Of a stretch of 64,000 nucleotides of DNA, positions 1 through 11,715 are shown in pieces. The translations under genes and the position numbers were made by a program. The first letter of the stretch is position 1; each line of letters starts with the position of its first letter. The notes beneath the pieces were generated by a model that was not told where the DNA came from, made no database searches, and saw only the letters and a list, made by a program, of their open reading frames with translations. The DNA comes from Saprolegnia diclina VS20 (taxonomy: Eukaryota > Oomycota > Saprolegniomycetes > Saprolegniales > Saprolegniaceae), in contig NW_008246099.1 of the NCBI RefSeq assembly GCF_000281045.1, positions 316,077-380,076 of the forward strand, in the 5' to 3' direction.

Positions 1-1750
1 TCTGGTGGGCGAGCTTGGCGGCCAGCGCTTCCGGGAACCGGCGCTGGCGGTTCAAGAGTGACTTGAGCGTGCCGTGGCGGGCCTTGGCCATCACAAGATA
101 CAAGAAGGCTTCGGTCTCGTACACCTCGAGGAGACGGACAATGTTGCGGTGCTGGAGGCGCAGGTGGATCTCGACTTCGGTGCGCACGGCCTGCTGCGCG
201 GCTTCGGTCACGAGGAACCGCTTGTGGATCTGCTTGATGGCGACCTCGGCGCCGTTGTTGCGGCGAATCGCCGGCTTGACGACCGCGTATGAGCCGTCGC
301 CAAGTTGATCTTCGCCGACCAGTTCGTAGTGCTCCGTGACCGCCTTTTCATGAATGAAGAACGGGTTGATCGTCAGCGTCGGAAAGAGCGTCGGCGCCTT
401 GGGTCGCTCGCGCAAGAGCAAATCGTCGGGCTGGCGAGGAATGCTGCGGCTGATCGACATGAGTCGGAGCTGGTTCTCCTCGTCATCGCAAAGGCGACGG
501 GCCACGAACGGGTTGCTGGGCAGGCGGGGCGCGCCCTGGACGTATTCGGGGTTGTGGTGCTGCTCGGGCACCGGGTCGGCCGGCGGCGGGCAGCTGCGCT
601 GGCGGCGGTGCACGGGCCGCGGAAGCACCGTCGTCGTCGTGTGGTTGCTGTGGTGGTGCGCCGGCGGCGTCGTGCTCGTCATACGAGGGCTCGTGACGTC
701 AAACTTGTCCGATGTACTCTTGGAGAGGAAACCGCACTTGCGGTAGATGCCCTTGCCAGTTGAGACGTAGCCATCGACAATCTCGTTGGGCGACGGCATC
801 ACGATCGGCTCGAGCAGGTTCATCATCGTCTTGGCGGCCGTCGGTGACTTGACCATGAGCGAGTCCGACTCGGAGAAGGACCCGCGCTTCAGGATCGGCG
901 ACGTCGGCAGGCTCAGGTCGTCTTCGTCGTCGACGGTCGAAGTCCGGCTCTCCGTGTCCGAGTGCAACCGGGCCATGGCCGTGTTGGAGCGGCAGCGGCC
1001 CTTGTTCATGTACACGGTCGTCGTTGTTGTCGTCGTTGTCGGCGGCGCCGTCGTGGCGGCGACCACGGCGATGGTAGCCTCTGTGGCCTTGCGCGCCGAC
1101 TCGAGGTGCGCCTTCTTGCGCGGAATCTCAGAGGCTTCGCTCGGCGGCGTCTTGGGCTGATCGAGGTTGCGCTTGGCGCCGGCAAAGAGCGCCGCCGTCG
1201 CGTATGTGTCTGAGTCACTCATGCAGCGTGTGCGTTGGTGGTGGACCATGGCGGCCGGAGCCTCATGGTACGGGTAGTGAAAGCACACATTGCTCGGGAC
1301 CTCGACGCGCAGCGCCCTTCGGCGGAGCGGCGCCGCACCCGCAACCGCTTCGTTCGTCTCCGCATCCAAGTCGATCGCGACAAACTCCTTGCCGTTGATC
1401 GACGGACGCATCTCGAGCATCGACGCGCGCAGGTCGTCGCTCGCGTCGCCGTCGCTCGCTGAGCTTGACGGCTCGTCCGTCTCGGCCGACGTGGGCGGAT
1501 CCCAGGCGCGAAACTGTTTGAGGCCATGGAGCGGGTCGTAGTAGCCTGGCAGGGCGTGGAAGGTGCCCACGAGCGGGTGGTTGCGGAACTTCTTGCGCTC
1601 TTCCAGCTCGGCCATGCCCACGATATCAGTGGCAAAGTAGGCGGCGCCCCGGTTGCCGGCGCTGGGCGCATGGTGGAACATGCCCACGAACGGGTTGTAG
1701 CTCGGGAGGCGGGCGTACACCTTGATGTCGGACTCGGGCGTCATGCGCAT
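1..1750 (-). CDS. Protein kinase, C-terminal part beyond window
   Basis: An open frame runs from ATG at 1750 to the window edge, giving about 583 residues with no stop. The last 110 residues are the N-lobe of a Ser/Thr kinase: a glycine loop reading GDGSYAVV near residue 480, the ATP lysine in EVAIKQI near 503, then an alpha-C helix with the E of TEVEIHLRL and a hinge region (LYLVMAKARHGTLKSLL). It looks CAMK-like, but the catalytic loop lies outside the window. The long N-terminus is low in complexity (Ser, Thr, His runs) and begins with two related short motifs, YNPFVGMFHH (residues 18-27) and HPLVGTFHALPGYYDPL (58-74). These may be docking or regulatory motifs; that is inference. No upstream exon is obvious. 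Confidence 0.85.
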   Translation of the reverse strand, partial: MRMTPESDIKVYARLPSYNPFVGMFHHAPSAGNRGAAYFATDIVGMAELEERKKFRNHPLVGTFHALPGYYDPLHGLKQFRAWDPPTSAETDEPSSSASDGDASDDLRASMLEMRPSINGKEFVAIDLDAETNEAVAGAAPLRRRALRVEVPSNVCFHYPYHEAPAAMVHHQRTRCMSDSDTYATAALFAGAKRNLDQPKTPPSEASEIPRKKAHLESARKATEATIAVVAATTAPPTTTTTTTTVYMNKGRCRSNTAMARLHSDTESRTSTVDDEDDLSLPTSPILKRGSFSESDSLMVKSPTAAKTMMNLLEPIVMPSPNEIVDGYVSTGKGIYRKCGFLSKSTSDKFDVTSPRMTSTTPPAHHHSNHTTTTVLPRPVHRRQRSCPPPADPVPEQHHNPEYVQGAPRLPSNPFVARRLCDDEENQLRLMSISRSIPRQPDDLLLRERPKAPTLFPTLTINPFFIHEKAVTEHYELVGEDQLGDGSYAVVKPAIRRNNGAEVAIKQIHKRFLVTEAAQQAVRTEVEIHLRLQHRNIVRLLEVYETEAFLYLVMAKARHGTLKSLLNRQRRFPEALAAKLAHQ

Positions 1751-3405
1751 GGCCAATAGATAGGTATAGGACGAGACGGAAGTCGGCCGGCGGTCGGAAG
1801 TTGCCAAGTGAGTTGCTGCCTCTACGCTCTTCTTCCGGAATTAACGTCTCCGAAATATTGCATATTAATATTGCACCCCCGAGGCTGATTCTTGAACCCA
1901 GTACGATTTTATTTTCAGGTGCTTTTCCATCGCTTCATTTAAATCCAACACAGTGCGTCGTATACGAAAAGGCGCGCCGACTTGCATTAAATTGCGCCAA
2001 TATTCCACGTGCACGCGAATAATAGTACAGTTCCACGCTGCATATTAATATACCGCGATCCGTGAAAAATTGGCTCTCCGCATAAACAAGCCAGTATACC
2101 TTGCTCCAGATCCTTGGCAAGGGTGGCGAAATAAAAATGCACGCTTGCAGTGGGGCGGCGACCGGGTCGAATATTAATATTCGATGCGTCGGTATGAGTC
2201 CAATGTTGCATTGAATTTTGCAGAAATTATTATTCAGCACAAAGTAGCTGCTGCGATTACATAGGTACACGGCTGACGACCTTCTACTGCGTGTGCGTGT
2301 GTGGAAAATACCATTCTTCACGGGTCGCCCGACATATTGGCTGCGCTCCCGTTTCATATTAGCGTCGAGAGTCGAGATATTGCATACTGAATATTTTACG
2401 CCACTGACTATGCACCCAAGCAGAATGTGCTTGCGGCATGGCGACTCGCTCCGACAACGCAAGCAGATTGGCTTGCTCAAGCTGCCAATGCGAGACGTAG
2501 TTTCTCACACGCGTTCGAAGCTGGCGTGAGTCACGACGCCCCACGTGGCGCACTGTCCCAGGCGCTCGGCGGCCATCTGATAGGCTTTTGGCGCACCACC
2601 TGGCGCCGATCTCCCGAGGTGGAGCGTCTTCGCGTGTGCGGAAGCGTTGCAGTGGTCAGATCTGGCGACCGCAGCGAGCCAGACAACTCGAGGCACCCCA
2701 CGCCTGCTTTCTCTTCCGACACGCAGACACTAGTTGGTACTTGGTGTTAGGTGGCTTTTGGTCGCCAACGAAAGAGTGGATTTCAGCGGCCCCGATTCTT
2801 TTTCCCAAGATCGCACAAGTGATTCAGGCGGCATTACTCACGTGTTGTACTTCAAGGTAGACTTCAAGCGCGCCTTCAAGCCACAGCCGCGCCAAATCAC
2901 GCAGCAAGGACGCTGGGCTTCTGCACGCACACATACGAGTAGCTCGACCGAGTTGGATGAGGTGGGCCTCGCCGGCATCGTCGGTCGCGCATATCCCCGC
3001 TTGGCGCCACCTGGACTTGGGATCCACCGTGGACGCGACCTTCAACCAAGGTTGAAGCTGCGCACGGGTGGTGGCGGCGCGCTGTCGTGTAATCACACGC
3101 GCCCGTGCTGCCACGTATGCTCGAGGAGCAAGCGGTCGAGTGGCTGGCTCATGGTTCAGGATTGCCCGACGTGCCGTGTAAAAAAGGCGCACGCGAGAGA
3201 GAAACGAGGGCTTGGGACACGGCGAGGGTCGGACATGGCCATTGTCTTTGCAGCGCCGACCAGACGTCGCGACGCTTGCGTCTTGGGTAAGCGAATCTGG
3301 TGCAGTGCGAGAAGCGCGCCAGTGAGAGCAGTAATGCAGCGTGGATTCTAGCCTGTCAGCGACCGCGACGACGAGCGATCTTGAGCGGTCGCTGAAACCA
3401 CGATC
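1751..3405. other. Intergenic, AT-rich with repeated palindrome
   Basis: There is no convincing gene. From 1840 to 2420 the DNA is much more AT-rich than the genes. The palindrome ATATTAATAT occurs at 1862-1871, 2042-2051 and 2171-2180; the last copy extends to an 18-base perfect palindrome. The 181-codon minus frame at 1935-2480 has neither the codon bias nor any recognisable domain of the real genes here. Confidence 0.6.
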
Positions 3406-4360
3406 ATGGACGCCGACCAGTGTATCGACATTCGCACCTCCAATAGCAGCAGTAGCAGCAGTTGTGGCTCGAGCACGACCTCGGACAACGACAGCGACAT
3501 CGAGAGTGCAGTCGATGACGACGGCACGAGCAAGCATTCGGCTGCGCTCGATTCGCTGGCGTGGGCACCGATCCTCGTCGCTGTGGTCGCGATCCCGACC
3601 GACGTCGTCACAGTTCTATGGGGCTGCCACCACCCGCACATCGACTGCTCTGCAGCGTACCCAACACTCGGCGTGGCCGCGCGCCACCGGCCGCAACTGT
3701 ATACCTACCTCGTTGGCACCGTTGTCGTGAGCGTGCTCTTCCTGACGACAGCCGCCCTCTTTGCATGGTTTCTGCACTTGTCGCTGCCGCCGACGCACCG
3801 GCGAATGGTAATTAGCGTGCTGCTCGGTGGCGCGCTCACCGCCATCTTGCTCGTCGTCGTTGCCATCCACGATACGCAGGGCCATCCCGCCGGCGTCTCC
3901 CTCCTCTCCACCACAAGCTTTCTCACAACGTGGGCGACGCTGCTTCTCATGCAGCACGCGCGCCGCACAGCTTTTGTCTTGCATCGGACCAAGGACGTGA
4001 GCGAGCGACACCGACGGTGACGCCTTCCTGTGACGCGCACGTATTTACGCATGCAAAATGTGTAGCCTTCGCGGCATCGCGATCGGCGAGTACGCTATTG
4101 TACTGAGCGCGATGGCGTCCGTCGCCTGTACCGTCGCATCTCGTGGTAATGCGGGTTCTCACCGGATCTTCTTGTTGTATTTAGATGTCGTCACGGCGTT
4201 GGTCACAAGCAGCAGCAGCAAACTATTAGGGCCGGCCGTGTACGAAGGCTTTGTTGTCGCCAGCTGGAGCACGCTGGTGGCCTCCTTTGCGACCGAAATT
4301 GGACGACTGACCCGCTTGGTCGAACAGCACGACTTGAACGAGCTTTCGCGCCAAAAGTAA
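3406..4360 (+). CDS. Frag1/DRAM/Sfk1-like multi-spanning membrane protein
   Basis: The exons are 3406-4016 and 4066-4360, separated by a 49-nt GT...TAG intron. The N-terminal 45 residues are a Ser/Asp-rich cytosolic tail. Hydrophobic segments follow at about residues 50-70, 105-130, 138-158 and 166-182, and a further segment encoded by exon 2 contains GIAIGEYAIVLSAM. The order of helices and the GEY near the last helix resemble the Frag1/DRAM/Sfk1 family (lysosomal or plasma-membrane proteins linked to autophagy or lipid distribution), but identity is weak. A second in-frame 39-nt intron may lie at about 4146-4184, so the C-terminal tail is uncertain. The gene is convergent with KTI12, 50 bp away. 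Confidence 0.6.
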
Positions 4361-4410
4361 TTCAAGAACGATGCATTCAGCTTCCCGCCAAAAACAAAAG
4401 TCATTTCGAG

Positions 4411-5465
4411 TTAGGCCTGGCTTTGGAGGTACTCGACGAAGCGGTTGCCAATGTCGGCGCTCGGGAACGGGTGCAGCGTCGCCATCTTGGTGAATTGGCG
4501 CCGGTGGCGACGCAACTCGGCCGTTGGCATTGCGCGGCCCACCTGCACGTAACTTCGTGGTCAAGGACGCTTGTGCTTCAGAACCCCAGAGAGACACGAG
4601 CCATGGGCAAAAAGGATATCGGTTTGGACGCGTGCGGGACGCGGAGTGCGTCGACAAGGTCCTGGAACTCGCGCTGGTGGACGATGAGCACATCGACAAT
4701 GGCAGCAGTCACTCGATCGAGCTCCTGTACAAACGTGGTCTCGACGATGGGCTTCTACGCAGCAATGTCGCTCCGAGACCCTTGACGTATCGGCTGCTAC
4801 GTACCGCGATCGTGGCGATACCGGCCTTGATGACCTTTCCGTGCAAGACCGCATCCTCCACGTCACGCAGGCGATCGGCAACTGTGGTCGCGCAGAGGCT
4901 TTCGGGCGTCATGCGCAGCAGTGGCGCGTCCCACCGGTTCTTGGCGTTGGGCACTTCAAACCGCATGGCAATGGCCTCGATGCTATCGGCAATTGTGCTT
5001 GCCAAGTTTGAAATCCTAGCGCCACGTACGACTCGGGCGGGAAGCTGTCGCCAGCACGCTCCGCGTTGCGAGCAGAGGCCAAGGCCACCGGCGTGTCGAC
5101 GTACACGACGCAGTGCGTGGTGGAGAGCTCCTTGGCAAGGCAAAAGAGCTCGTAGCGACAGCCCTTAATGTAGTTGAGCGTGTCCAAAATGACAATCTTG
5201 TCTGCGCTCAAGTGCACATCGACGCGGCTCTTCATCGTACTCCGCGTCGTCTTCTCTGCCCTAGCATCTACAGTGCGGAGGCGTTAGCAGAGCAGGTAGA
5301 CGCTGTATGCGACGAACCGCGGTAGGCGTCGGCGCGAATGAGGTGCTCGCTGTCGTAGCTAAGGCGCACGACGTCCTTGCCGAGGCTCACAAAGTGGTCG
5401 TGGAGCTGCGACGCAAACCACGTCTTGCCGGCGCCGGGCAGCCCGCAGAGCGTGACGAGCGGCAT
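4411..5465 (-). CDS. KTI12: KTI12 homolog, Elongator-associated P-loop protein
   Basis: KTI12 binds Elongator and is needed for tRNA wobble-uridine modification. Exons, in gene order, are 5318-5465, 5030-5267, about 4805-4982, 4596-4754 and 4411-4542. The protein starts MPLVTLCGLPGAGKTWFA, a Walker A loop. It then has the family motif DTLNYIKGCRYELFCLA, the HCVVYVDTP strand, RFEVPNAKNRWDAPLL, and a C-terminal ELRRHRRQF followed by a short tail. All are typical KTI12 blocks in the right order. The last intron has a weak GTCTCT donor, so the junction before ELRR could differ by a few residues. Homology is strong; the role is taken from the family. Confidence 0.88.
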
Positions 5466-5998
5466 GGCGAGCGATTTTTATTCGCGCTGTGATTCGTCCA
5501 TGTTGTAGCCAATCATATACGAGACGACCACATTTTACGTACTTGGAGTTTATATGCATAAAAAGGCAGCAGGTCCTCCACACACGTGTCGCCACGCGAT
5601 TGAAGTTACATTGAAACTTGCAATTTGTATGTGCAAATTGGCAGGACCTGCTGCAGGCTGTGGTCGGCACGACCAAGTGAGATCTTTGGGCAGCGCATGA
5701 GTCATCGGCGCGAGCTACCCGAGCCACTTCCTGCGCGCTGTGGGAAATGCTAACGCCAGTGTTTTTCACGTGCCGCGTGTCGCACGTCGTTCGATTGCCG
5801 CCGAGGTGGACACCGGATCATCATCATCGATCGCTTGAAGTGCAATCTGAGCCGCGGCTTCTCTCCCTGCCGCGCAGTTGGGCGCTCACTTGATCGGGTG
5901 ACGCGCCGCGCATCAACGCATAAAGGATCGCTGTCAATGACATGACTTTGCACCCAAAATGCGGGATCATGATTGATGCTTTGGCATCCGAGTCGTCG

Positions 5999-6033
5999 TT
6001 TCTAGCCCAACTTTTTATCGATTGGGCTAGAAA
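5999..6033. repeat. Perfect 12-bp inverted repeat (hairpin)
   Basis: TTTCTAGCCCAA at 5999-6010 is followed by an 11-nt loop and its exact reverse complement at 6022-6033. It lies in non-coding DNA 530 bp upstream of KTI12. Function unknown. Confidence 0.7.
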
Positions 6034-6810
6034 AGACGCCGGCTTGACCACAACGGAGCTACCAACCACCACGTTCTTGAGGATCTGCTCCGTGTTGACG
6101 CTAGGCGACGTCTCTGGAAGGATGTGCGGTGCGTCTTCTCTACGCCCGCGCTGACGCCACTGCAGCCATCTCCGCGCCGCGTGGATCGGCGACGGCCGAA
6201 CCTTGAACCCTTCTTTTCTTTTGCTAAGATCTTGTTTCCGTCCGACCCTTTGACACTCTGTGTCGAGTCGACAGCAAAAGCAGACCCAAGCGTCGGGCTT
6301 GTGCGGTGCCGACTCTGCCATTCGATGCACAACGAACGGATATGCGCGTATATCTCGTACTTCTTTTCCCCACAGATTCTGGCAAGCGATTCTGCACTCT
6401 CGCTGCTCGAAAACGCACCCGCACGACCGCAGTCGGAAGTCCTCTATCTTTGAAATGTGTAGTTGATTGAGAACACACAATAACAACCCAAGCCAGATAA
6501 GGCTAGAACCGCAATATCGTGGCCAATCTGGAACGATGGCCAGATCCAGAGCACTACCAGATCCGTCTTGACACGTCGAAGCGTTCCCTCCCTTCTTTGC
6601 GGGTGTGCCAGCCCATTCTCATCGAATAAGAACACAGAACGCATTCGGTTTTCATCCGTGGAATTCGACTGGGAGCGGATCCCTCGATGCAAATGTATAG
6701 AAGAGATCGTATATACCCTTGCTCTATGACGTTGCAGTGGTGGCAGTCGGCCTGGACTTTGACGCTTCAACACATCTACGTAGGGTGTTGGAACCAAGGC
6801 GGCGTCGTGT

Positions 6811-6875
6811 AAAACGCGAAAAACGCGAAAAACGCGAAAAACGTCGAAAAACGCACGGTAAACGCAAAAAACGCG
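6811..6875. repeat. AAAAACGCG-like tandem array
   Basis: Five to seven imperfect copies of a 9-base unit, A-rich then CGCG or CGTCG. The array ends about 60 bp upstream of the IFT121 start codon, so it lies in the probable promoter or 5' UTR. Confidence 0.7.
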
Positions 6876-6936
6876 CTCCGAAATCTTGGTGTAACACGGC
6901 AAAGATCGCGTCGCTTGCGCGAGTCGTCGCAGTCGG

Positions 6937-9900
6937 ATGTTCATCTTCCTGAGCAAGAAGATCGCGATCCCGAACGGCGCGCAGCTCTGCTGTGCGTCGT
7001 GGAACCCGGAGCAAGGCTGGATCGCCTGCGGTGGCCAGAGCGGCCTCCTCAAGGTGCTCAAGCTCGAGTCCGCGACCTCCAAGGAAGGCAAGGGCATGCG
7101 TGGCATCGCTGCGCAGAGCAACTTGACCATGAACCAGTCGCTGGATGGCCACGCGGGCTCGGTCGTCTGTGCGACGTGGAATGCCAACTACAAGAAGCTC
7201 ACGACGAGCGACGAGAACGGCCTCATCATTGTCTGGATGATGCACCGCGGTATACTGGCCGTCCCGCTCTCCGATGCCAGCTGAGTAAGCATCTATATGC
7301 TAGGCATGTGGTTTGAGGAGATGATCAACAACCGCAACAAGAGCGTCGTCAAGGACATGAAGTGGAGCAGCGACGGCCAAAAGATCTGCATCGCGTACGA
7401 AGACGGCGCCGTCATCGTCGGGTCCGTCGACGGCAACCGCCTCTGGGGCAAAGAGATGAAGGTCGACTTGTGCTTTGTCGAGTGGTCGCCGGACGGCAAG
7501 CACCTCGTGTTTGTGACCAAAGAAGGCGAGGTGAGCATCCACGACGGCTCGGGCAGCAAGATTGGCACGCTACCTCTCTACGCGGTCGACGCCAAGGACA
7601 AAAAATACAAGATCATTGGGCTCCACTGGTACGACGGCTGCGAAGGCCACGTCTCGGAGGACGCGCCGACGCTCGCGATCGCATTTGCCGACGGCAAGGT
7701 CCAAATCACCCGCGGGCGCTTCGACGAGGCCGCCGTGCTCATCGACACGGGCGTCGAGCTCACGCAGTGCAAGTGGAACTGTGACGGCACGGTGCTGGCG
7801 CTTGCGGGCACGCAGTCGACGCGCTCCAACGCCGGCGACGTGCGCGAGTTCAACATTGTCCAGTTCTACGATCCGTTTGGCCGATACCTGCGGTCGCTCA
7901 AGGTGCCGGGCAGCCGCATCGAGGCGCTGGCGTGGGAAGGTACCGGTCTCCGCATCTGCTTGGCCGTCGACTCGCACATCTACTTTGCCAACATCCGGCC
8001 CGACTACAAGTGGGGCTACTATGCGTCGACGCTCGTCTTTTCGTACAACCGCTCCGAGCAGGTACGCAATTTGAGATTGCATTTGAGATTGCACTTGAGA
8101 TTGCACTTGGGTTTGAGATTGCACTTGGGTTTGAGATTGAGAGTGCTATGTAGGTCGAGAATTGCGTCGTGTTTTGGGACACGCGGTCGGACGAGCGGTA
8201 CATCAAGAACGTTCGGTCGCTTCTGTCGATCAAGGCGGCGGGCGACAACTGTGTGCTCTGCGCCAAAGTCGTCAACGACAACCTCTACGCCGGCGAGAAT
8301 GGCCCCGAGACGCCCACGAAGCAGTACTCGCTCGTGCTCTGCGATACGATTGGGTCGCCGATCGAAACCAAGATCTTGGATCTCGAGCCGCTCTTTTTGC
8401 ACATGACGGCGCGCTTTGTCGTGGCAGCGGCCGCCGACGCCATCTACGTGTGGCAGTACCGGACGTCGACGGCCAAGCTCGGCGACGTTGGGCGCGGCGG
8501 CCGTGAGCGCATTTTCTACGTCGACGATAGCCAAGGCAGCGACGTCGAAGGCTTCCGCTACATGCCCCGGCCCCTCGAGGACCCGATCGTCGCCGTGTGC
8601 GCGTCGGACGCGTGGCTCGTGGTCGGGCGCGCGTCGGGCATGCTGCACTGCTTTACGCTGCCGCACATCTCGCTCGAAATGAAGTACATTGTGCCATGCC
8701 GGCCCCAGCTTCTCGCGCTCAACTCCAACTCGTCGCAGTTGAGCATCATCGACATCAACAACGTGCTCACACTCATGGAGCTCGGGACGTCGTCCGGGAA
8801 CACGAACCCGCTCCCGGCCAAGATGCTGCCGTTCGAGAAGAAGGACGCATGGGACATGATGTGGGCCGAAGACAACCCGGACCTCTTTGTCATGATGGAG
8901 AAAGCGCGCATGTACGTGTACCGGTCGCTCGAAGCCGAAGAGCCCGTGCTCTCGTCCGGGTACCTCTGCACGTACAAGGACCTTCAAGTCAAAGCGGCGT
9001 TGCTCGACGATATCTTGAGCAGCCCCGATCAAACCGACAAAAGTCTCATCATCGACTACGAGACCCGGTCGCTGCGCGACGCACGCAACCTCCTTGAGAA
9101 CGTCGGTCTGGCCGAAGCGTGTGACTTTATCCAAGGTACTGTATCAATGTATCAAGTGCATCCGATTGCATTGCACATAGACCACCCGCACCCGCGGCTC
9201 TGGCGCCTCCTTGCCGACGCCGCGCTCGAGCAGCTCGATTTTGCCATGGCCGAACGCGGCTTTGTCAAGTGCAGCGACTACAACGGCATCCAGTACGTCA
9301 AGCGACTCCAGCTGCTCAACGACCGCACCAAACAGAAAGCCGAAGTCGCAGCGTACTTTCAGAGGTTTGACGACGCCGAAGCGCTGTACCGGAAGATCGA
9401 CCGCAAGGACCTTGCGATTGAGCTCCGGAAGCGTCTTGGCGACTGGTTCCGCGTGCTGCAGCTCGTGCAGTCGGGTATTTGGACTATCCAAGGGATATAC
9501 ATACAAAGCGTGCTGTAGGCGGCGGCGACGACACGCTGCAGACGCAAGCATGGACGATGATCGGGGACTACTACGCCGACCGGCACAAGTGGGAGAAGGC
9601 CATCAAGTACTACGCCCAGTCGAACGAAACCGAAGCGTTGGTGCAGTGCCACTACACGCTCGGCGACTTTACGACGCTGGACGCGCTCGTCAACGATTTG
9701 CCCGAAGGCTCGCCGCTCCTCGACGAAATGGCCCGCAAGTTTACGCGGGCGGGTCTCTGCAGCAGCGCCGTGAACGCGTACCTCAAGCTCCACGACGTCA
9801 AGGCAGCGATCGACAGCTGCGTGCTCCTGAACGAGTGGGAGCGCGCCGTGGCGCTGGCCGAGACGCACAACTTTCCTCAAATTGAGAGCGTCCTTGCCAA

Positions 9901-10777
9901 GTACGGCGCGCACTTGCTCCGGAACGGCAAGACGCTGCAAGCGATCGAGCTATATCGTCGCGCCAACAAGAGCATGGACGCGGCCAAGCTCTTGGGAAAA
10001 CTCGCCAAGGACGTCGGGCGCAACCCGCTCCGCGCCAAGAAGCTCCAGGTACACGTTTTCAGGATGGAAACAGACAATATGTACCCATGGAACATGTAGA
10101 TTCTGTCGGCGTTGGAGGTCGAGCGGTTTCGACGCAAGATGCTCGACACGACAGCCCTCGCGACCAAAACAGCGGGCGCGACCGCGGCGCAAGTCACCGC
10201 GCAGACGCTGGAGAGTCTTGTGGCCCATGACGCAGCAACGAGCGAGAGCCGGTCGCTCGACAATGCGTGGCGCGGCGCCGAGGCGTACCACCTGCTGTTG
10301 CTCGCGCACCGGCAGCTGTACAAGGGCCAGCCCGAGCGCGCGCTTCGGACGAGCCTCAAGCTCGGTGCGTACGACGACTTGCTGGATGGCCGCGAGGTTT
10401 ACTCGCTCATTGCGGTTGCTGCATACTACACCAAGTACTATGAACAGTGCAGCCGGGCGTTCATCAACCTCGAGAGCGTTCTCGGAACAGAGAAAGAGAA
10501 GGAGGCGCTCGAAGCTTTGGCGCTGCACATCTTTGCGAGCACGCGGCCGCAAGACCCGCCATCGCGACCGTACGACTGCCCGGGCTGCAAGCACGCGGTG
10601 AAGGAGTGGGCCACGCGCTGTGACAAGTGCAGCATGAGCTTCCAAACGTGCATGATGAGCGGTGCGACCATCTTTGACCACCGCACGTACCTCTGCAAGA
10701 CGTGCCGCCACGCGTGCATCGAGCACGAGATCCGCGACCTCAACAACTGCCCGCTCTGCCACGCGCCGCTCAAATAA
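6937..10777 (+). CDS. IFT121: Intraflagellar transport protein IFT121 (WDR35)
   Basis: IFT121 is a subunit of the IFT-A complex that moves cargo along cilia and flagella. Six exons: 6937-7249, 7304-8061, 8154-9135, 9181-9474, 9519-10048 and 10100-10777, giving 1184 residues, nearly the length of human WDR35. The N-terminus ([14 protein letters not shown], then [13 protein letters not shown]) and the block [11 protein letters not shown] are near-exact family signatures. WD40 propellers fill the first two thirds. TPR-like helices follow (for example [10 protein letters not shown]-like and RRDLAI-like blocks). A C-terminal cysteine-rich zinc-binding region with CPGCKHA, CDKC, CKTC and CPLCHAPLK ends the protein. 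Intron 2 (92 nt) is longer than the others because of internal tandem repeats. This implies the organism makes flagella. Confidence 0.97.
8068..8145 (+). repeat. Tandem TTTGAGATTGCACT-like repeats inside IFT121 intron 2
   Basis: Several copies of a unit close to TTTGAGATTGCACT, some with a GGG insertion, fill most of the 92-nt intron 8062-8153. They account for its unusual length. Confidence 0.75.
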
Positions 10778-11715
10778 GAACTCTGAAAACTGTATTGATA
10801 TTCCAATCAACATGCGGCCGACTTGTCGTTGGGCAGCGATGTGGTTGGCGTGCCCATCTAGCAGTCGACGACATGTTGTCGCATATCGACTTGTGGTTGT
10901 TGCGCCCACTGATGCGATCTTGCTGGGATTGGCGGTTCCCACAGGACTATGACGTGGCAGCGCCTCGTGAAAGGATGTAACGCTAGTCGTATCGAAAAGG
11001 GTTGGCTTGCGTGAAGCGAAATCTTGAGGCGCTAAGCGTTGGTTTTATATATATATGACCATGTTTCGCGTTATCTTCATAATTACACAAAGAGTGCGTA
11101 GAGACTAGCAATCTCCTTCTTGACTAGCAATCTCCTTCTTCTTCATGCGCTCGCCGGGCCGTGGCTGCGCCGGCAGCGGCGCGGGGGCTCATTTGGCTCT
11201 TCTGTCGCCGCCCTACGACGTTTGTGGCTGCGAGTGAGGCACGGGACGACACGGTCGGTAAAATCTTTCCAGACGTCGCGGTCGGCGGCTTCATCGCTTT
11301 TGAACTTACCCCGACCGGACCGCACGTGTCATACGGCAGGGTGGTTGCAAGCGGGCGCCCTGTCGACGATGGACGGTAAAGAAACTCCTGTGGCCCATAC
11401 TTGTGTCATGGGCTGGCAAGGGTCAGGGGACCGCACCTGTCAAGAGGACGCAGCTGGCATGAGGCGCTGCCACGTACCGGCCTCGTCCTGCATCTCAGTG
11501 CTGCAGCTTGTACGCTTCTTCGTCGTGTCGAGTCTTTCTCTTTGCTGTAATATAGTGAAGAGAAATACTAATATTATGTGATACAGTTAGGGAACTCCAT
11601 GCCGTCAACGGGTCCATGTAGCGGCCGACCGACCACTGTGCAGATTGTCCGAATTTTGGGTTCGAATGTCCGGATGCGCTTCAGATCCGGATACGGCGAA
11701 AGTGCACTTGGAAAT
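10778..11715. other. Intergenic region downstream of IFT121
   Basis: No gene is supported. It has a short TA run near 11047-11058 and a duplicated 19-21 bp segment (CTAGCAATCTCCTTCTT) near 11105-11140. The rest is unremarkable. Confidence 0.5.

Larger units (their letters stand above)
5466..6936. other. Intergenic region between KTI12 and IFT121
   Basis: About 1.47 kb with no supported gene. It contains a 12-bp perfect inverted repeat with an 11-nt loop at 5999-6033. A short A-rich tandem array (unit close to AAAAACGCG) lies at 6811-6875, starting about 125 bp before the IFT121 start. The open frames here are short, change frame often and lack the local codon bias. Confidence 0.55.

Noticed and set aside
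15-1213. Plus-strand frames at the left edge
   Set aside because: They are shadows of the minus-strand kinase, which alone carries kinase motifs.
1935-2480. 181-codon minus-strand frame
   Set aside because: It lies in AT-rich spacer and includes palindromic repeats; composition is not protein-like.
4983-5029. Apparent 32-nt ultra-short intron in KTI12
   Set aside because: Using the next acceptor (GATAG) gives a normal 47-nt intron in the same frame and a better match to the family.
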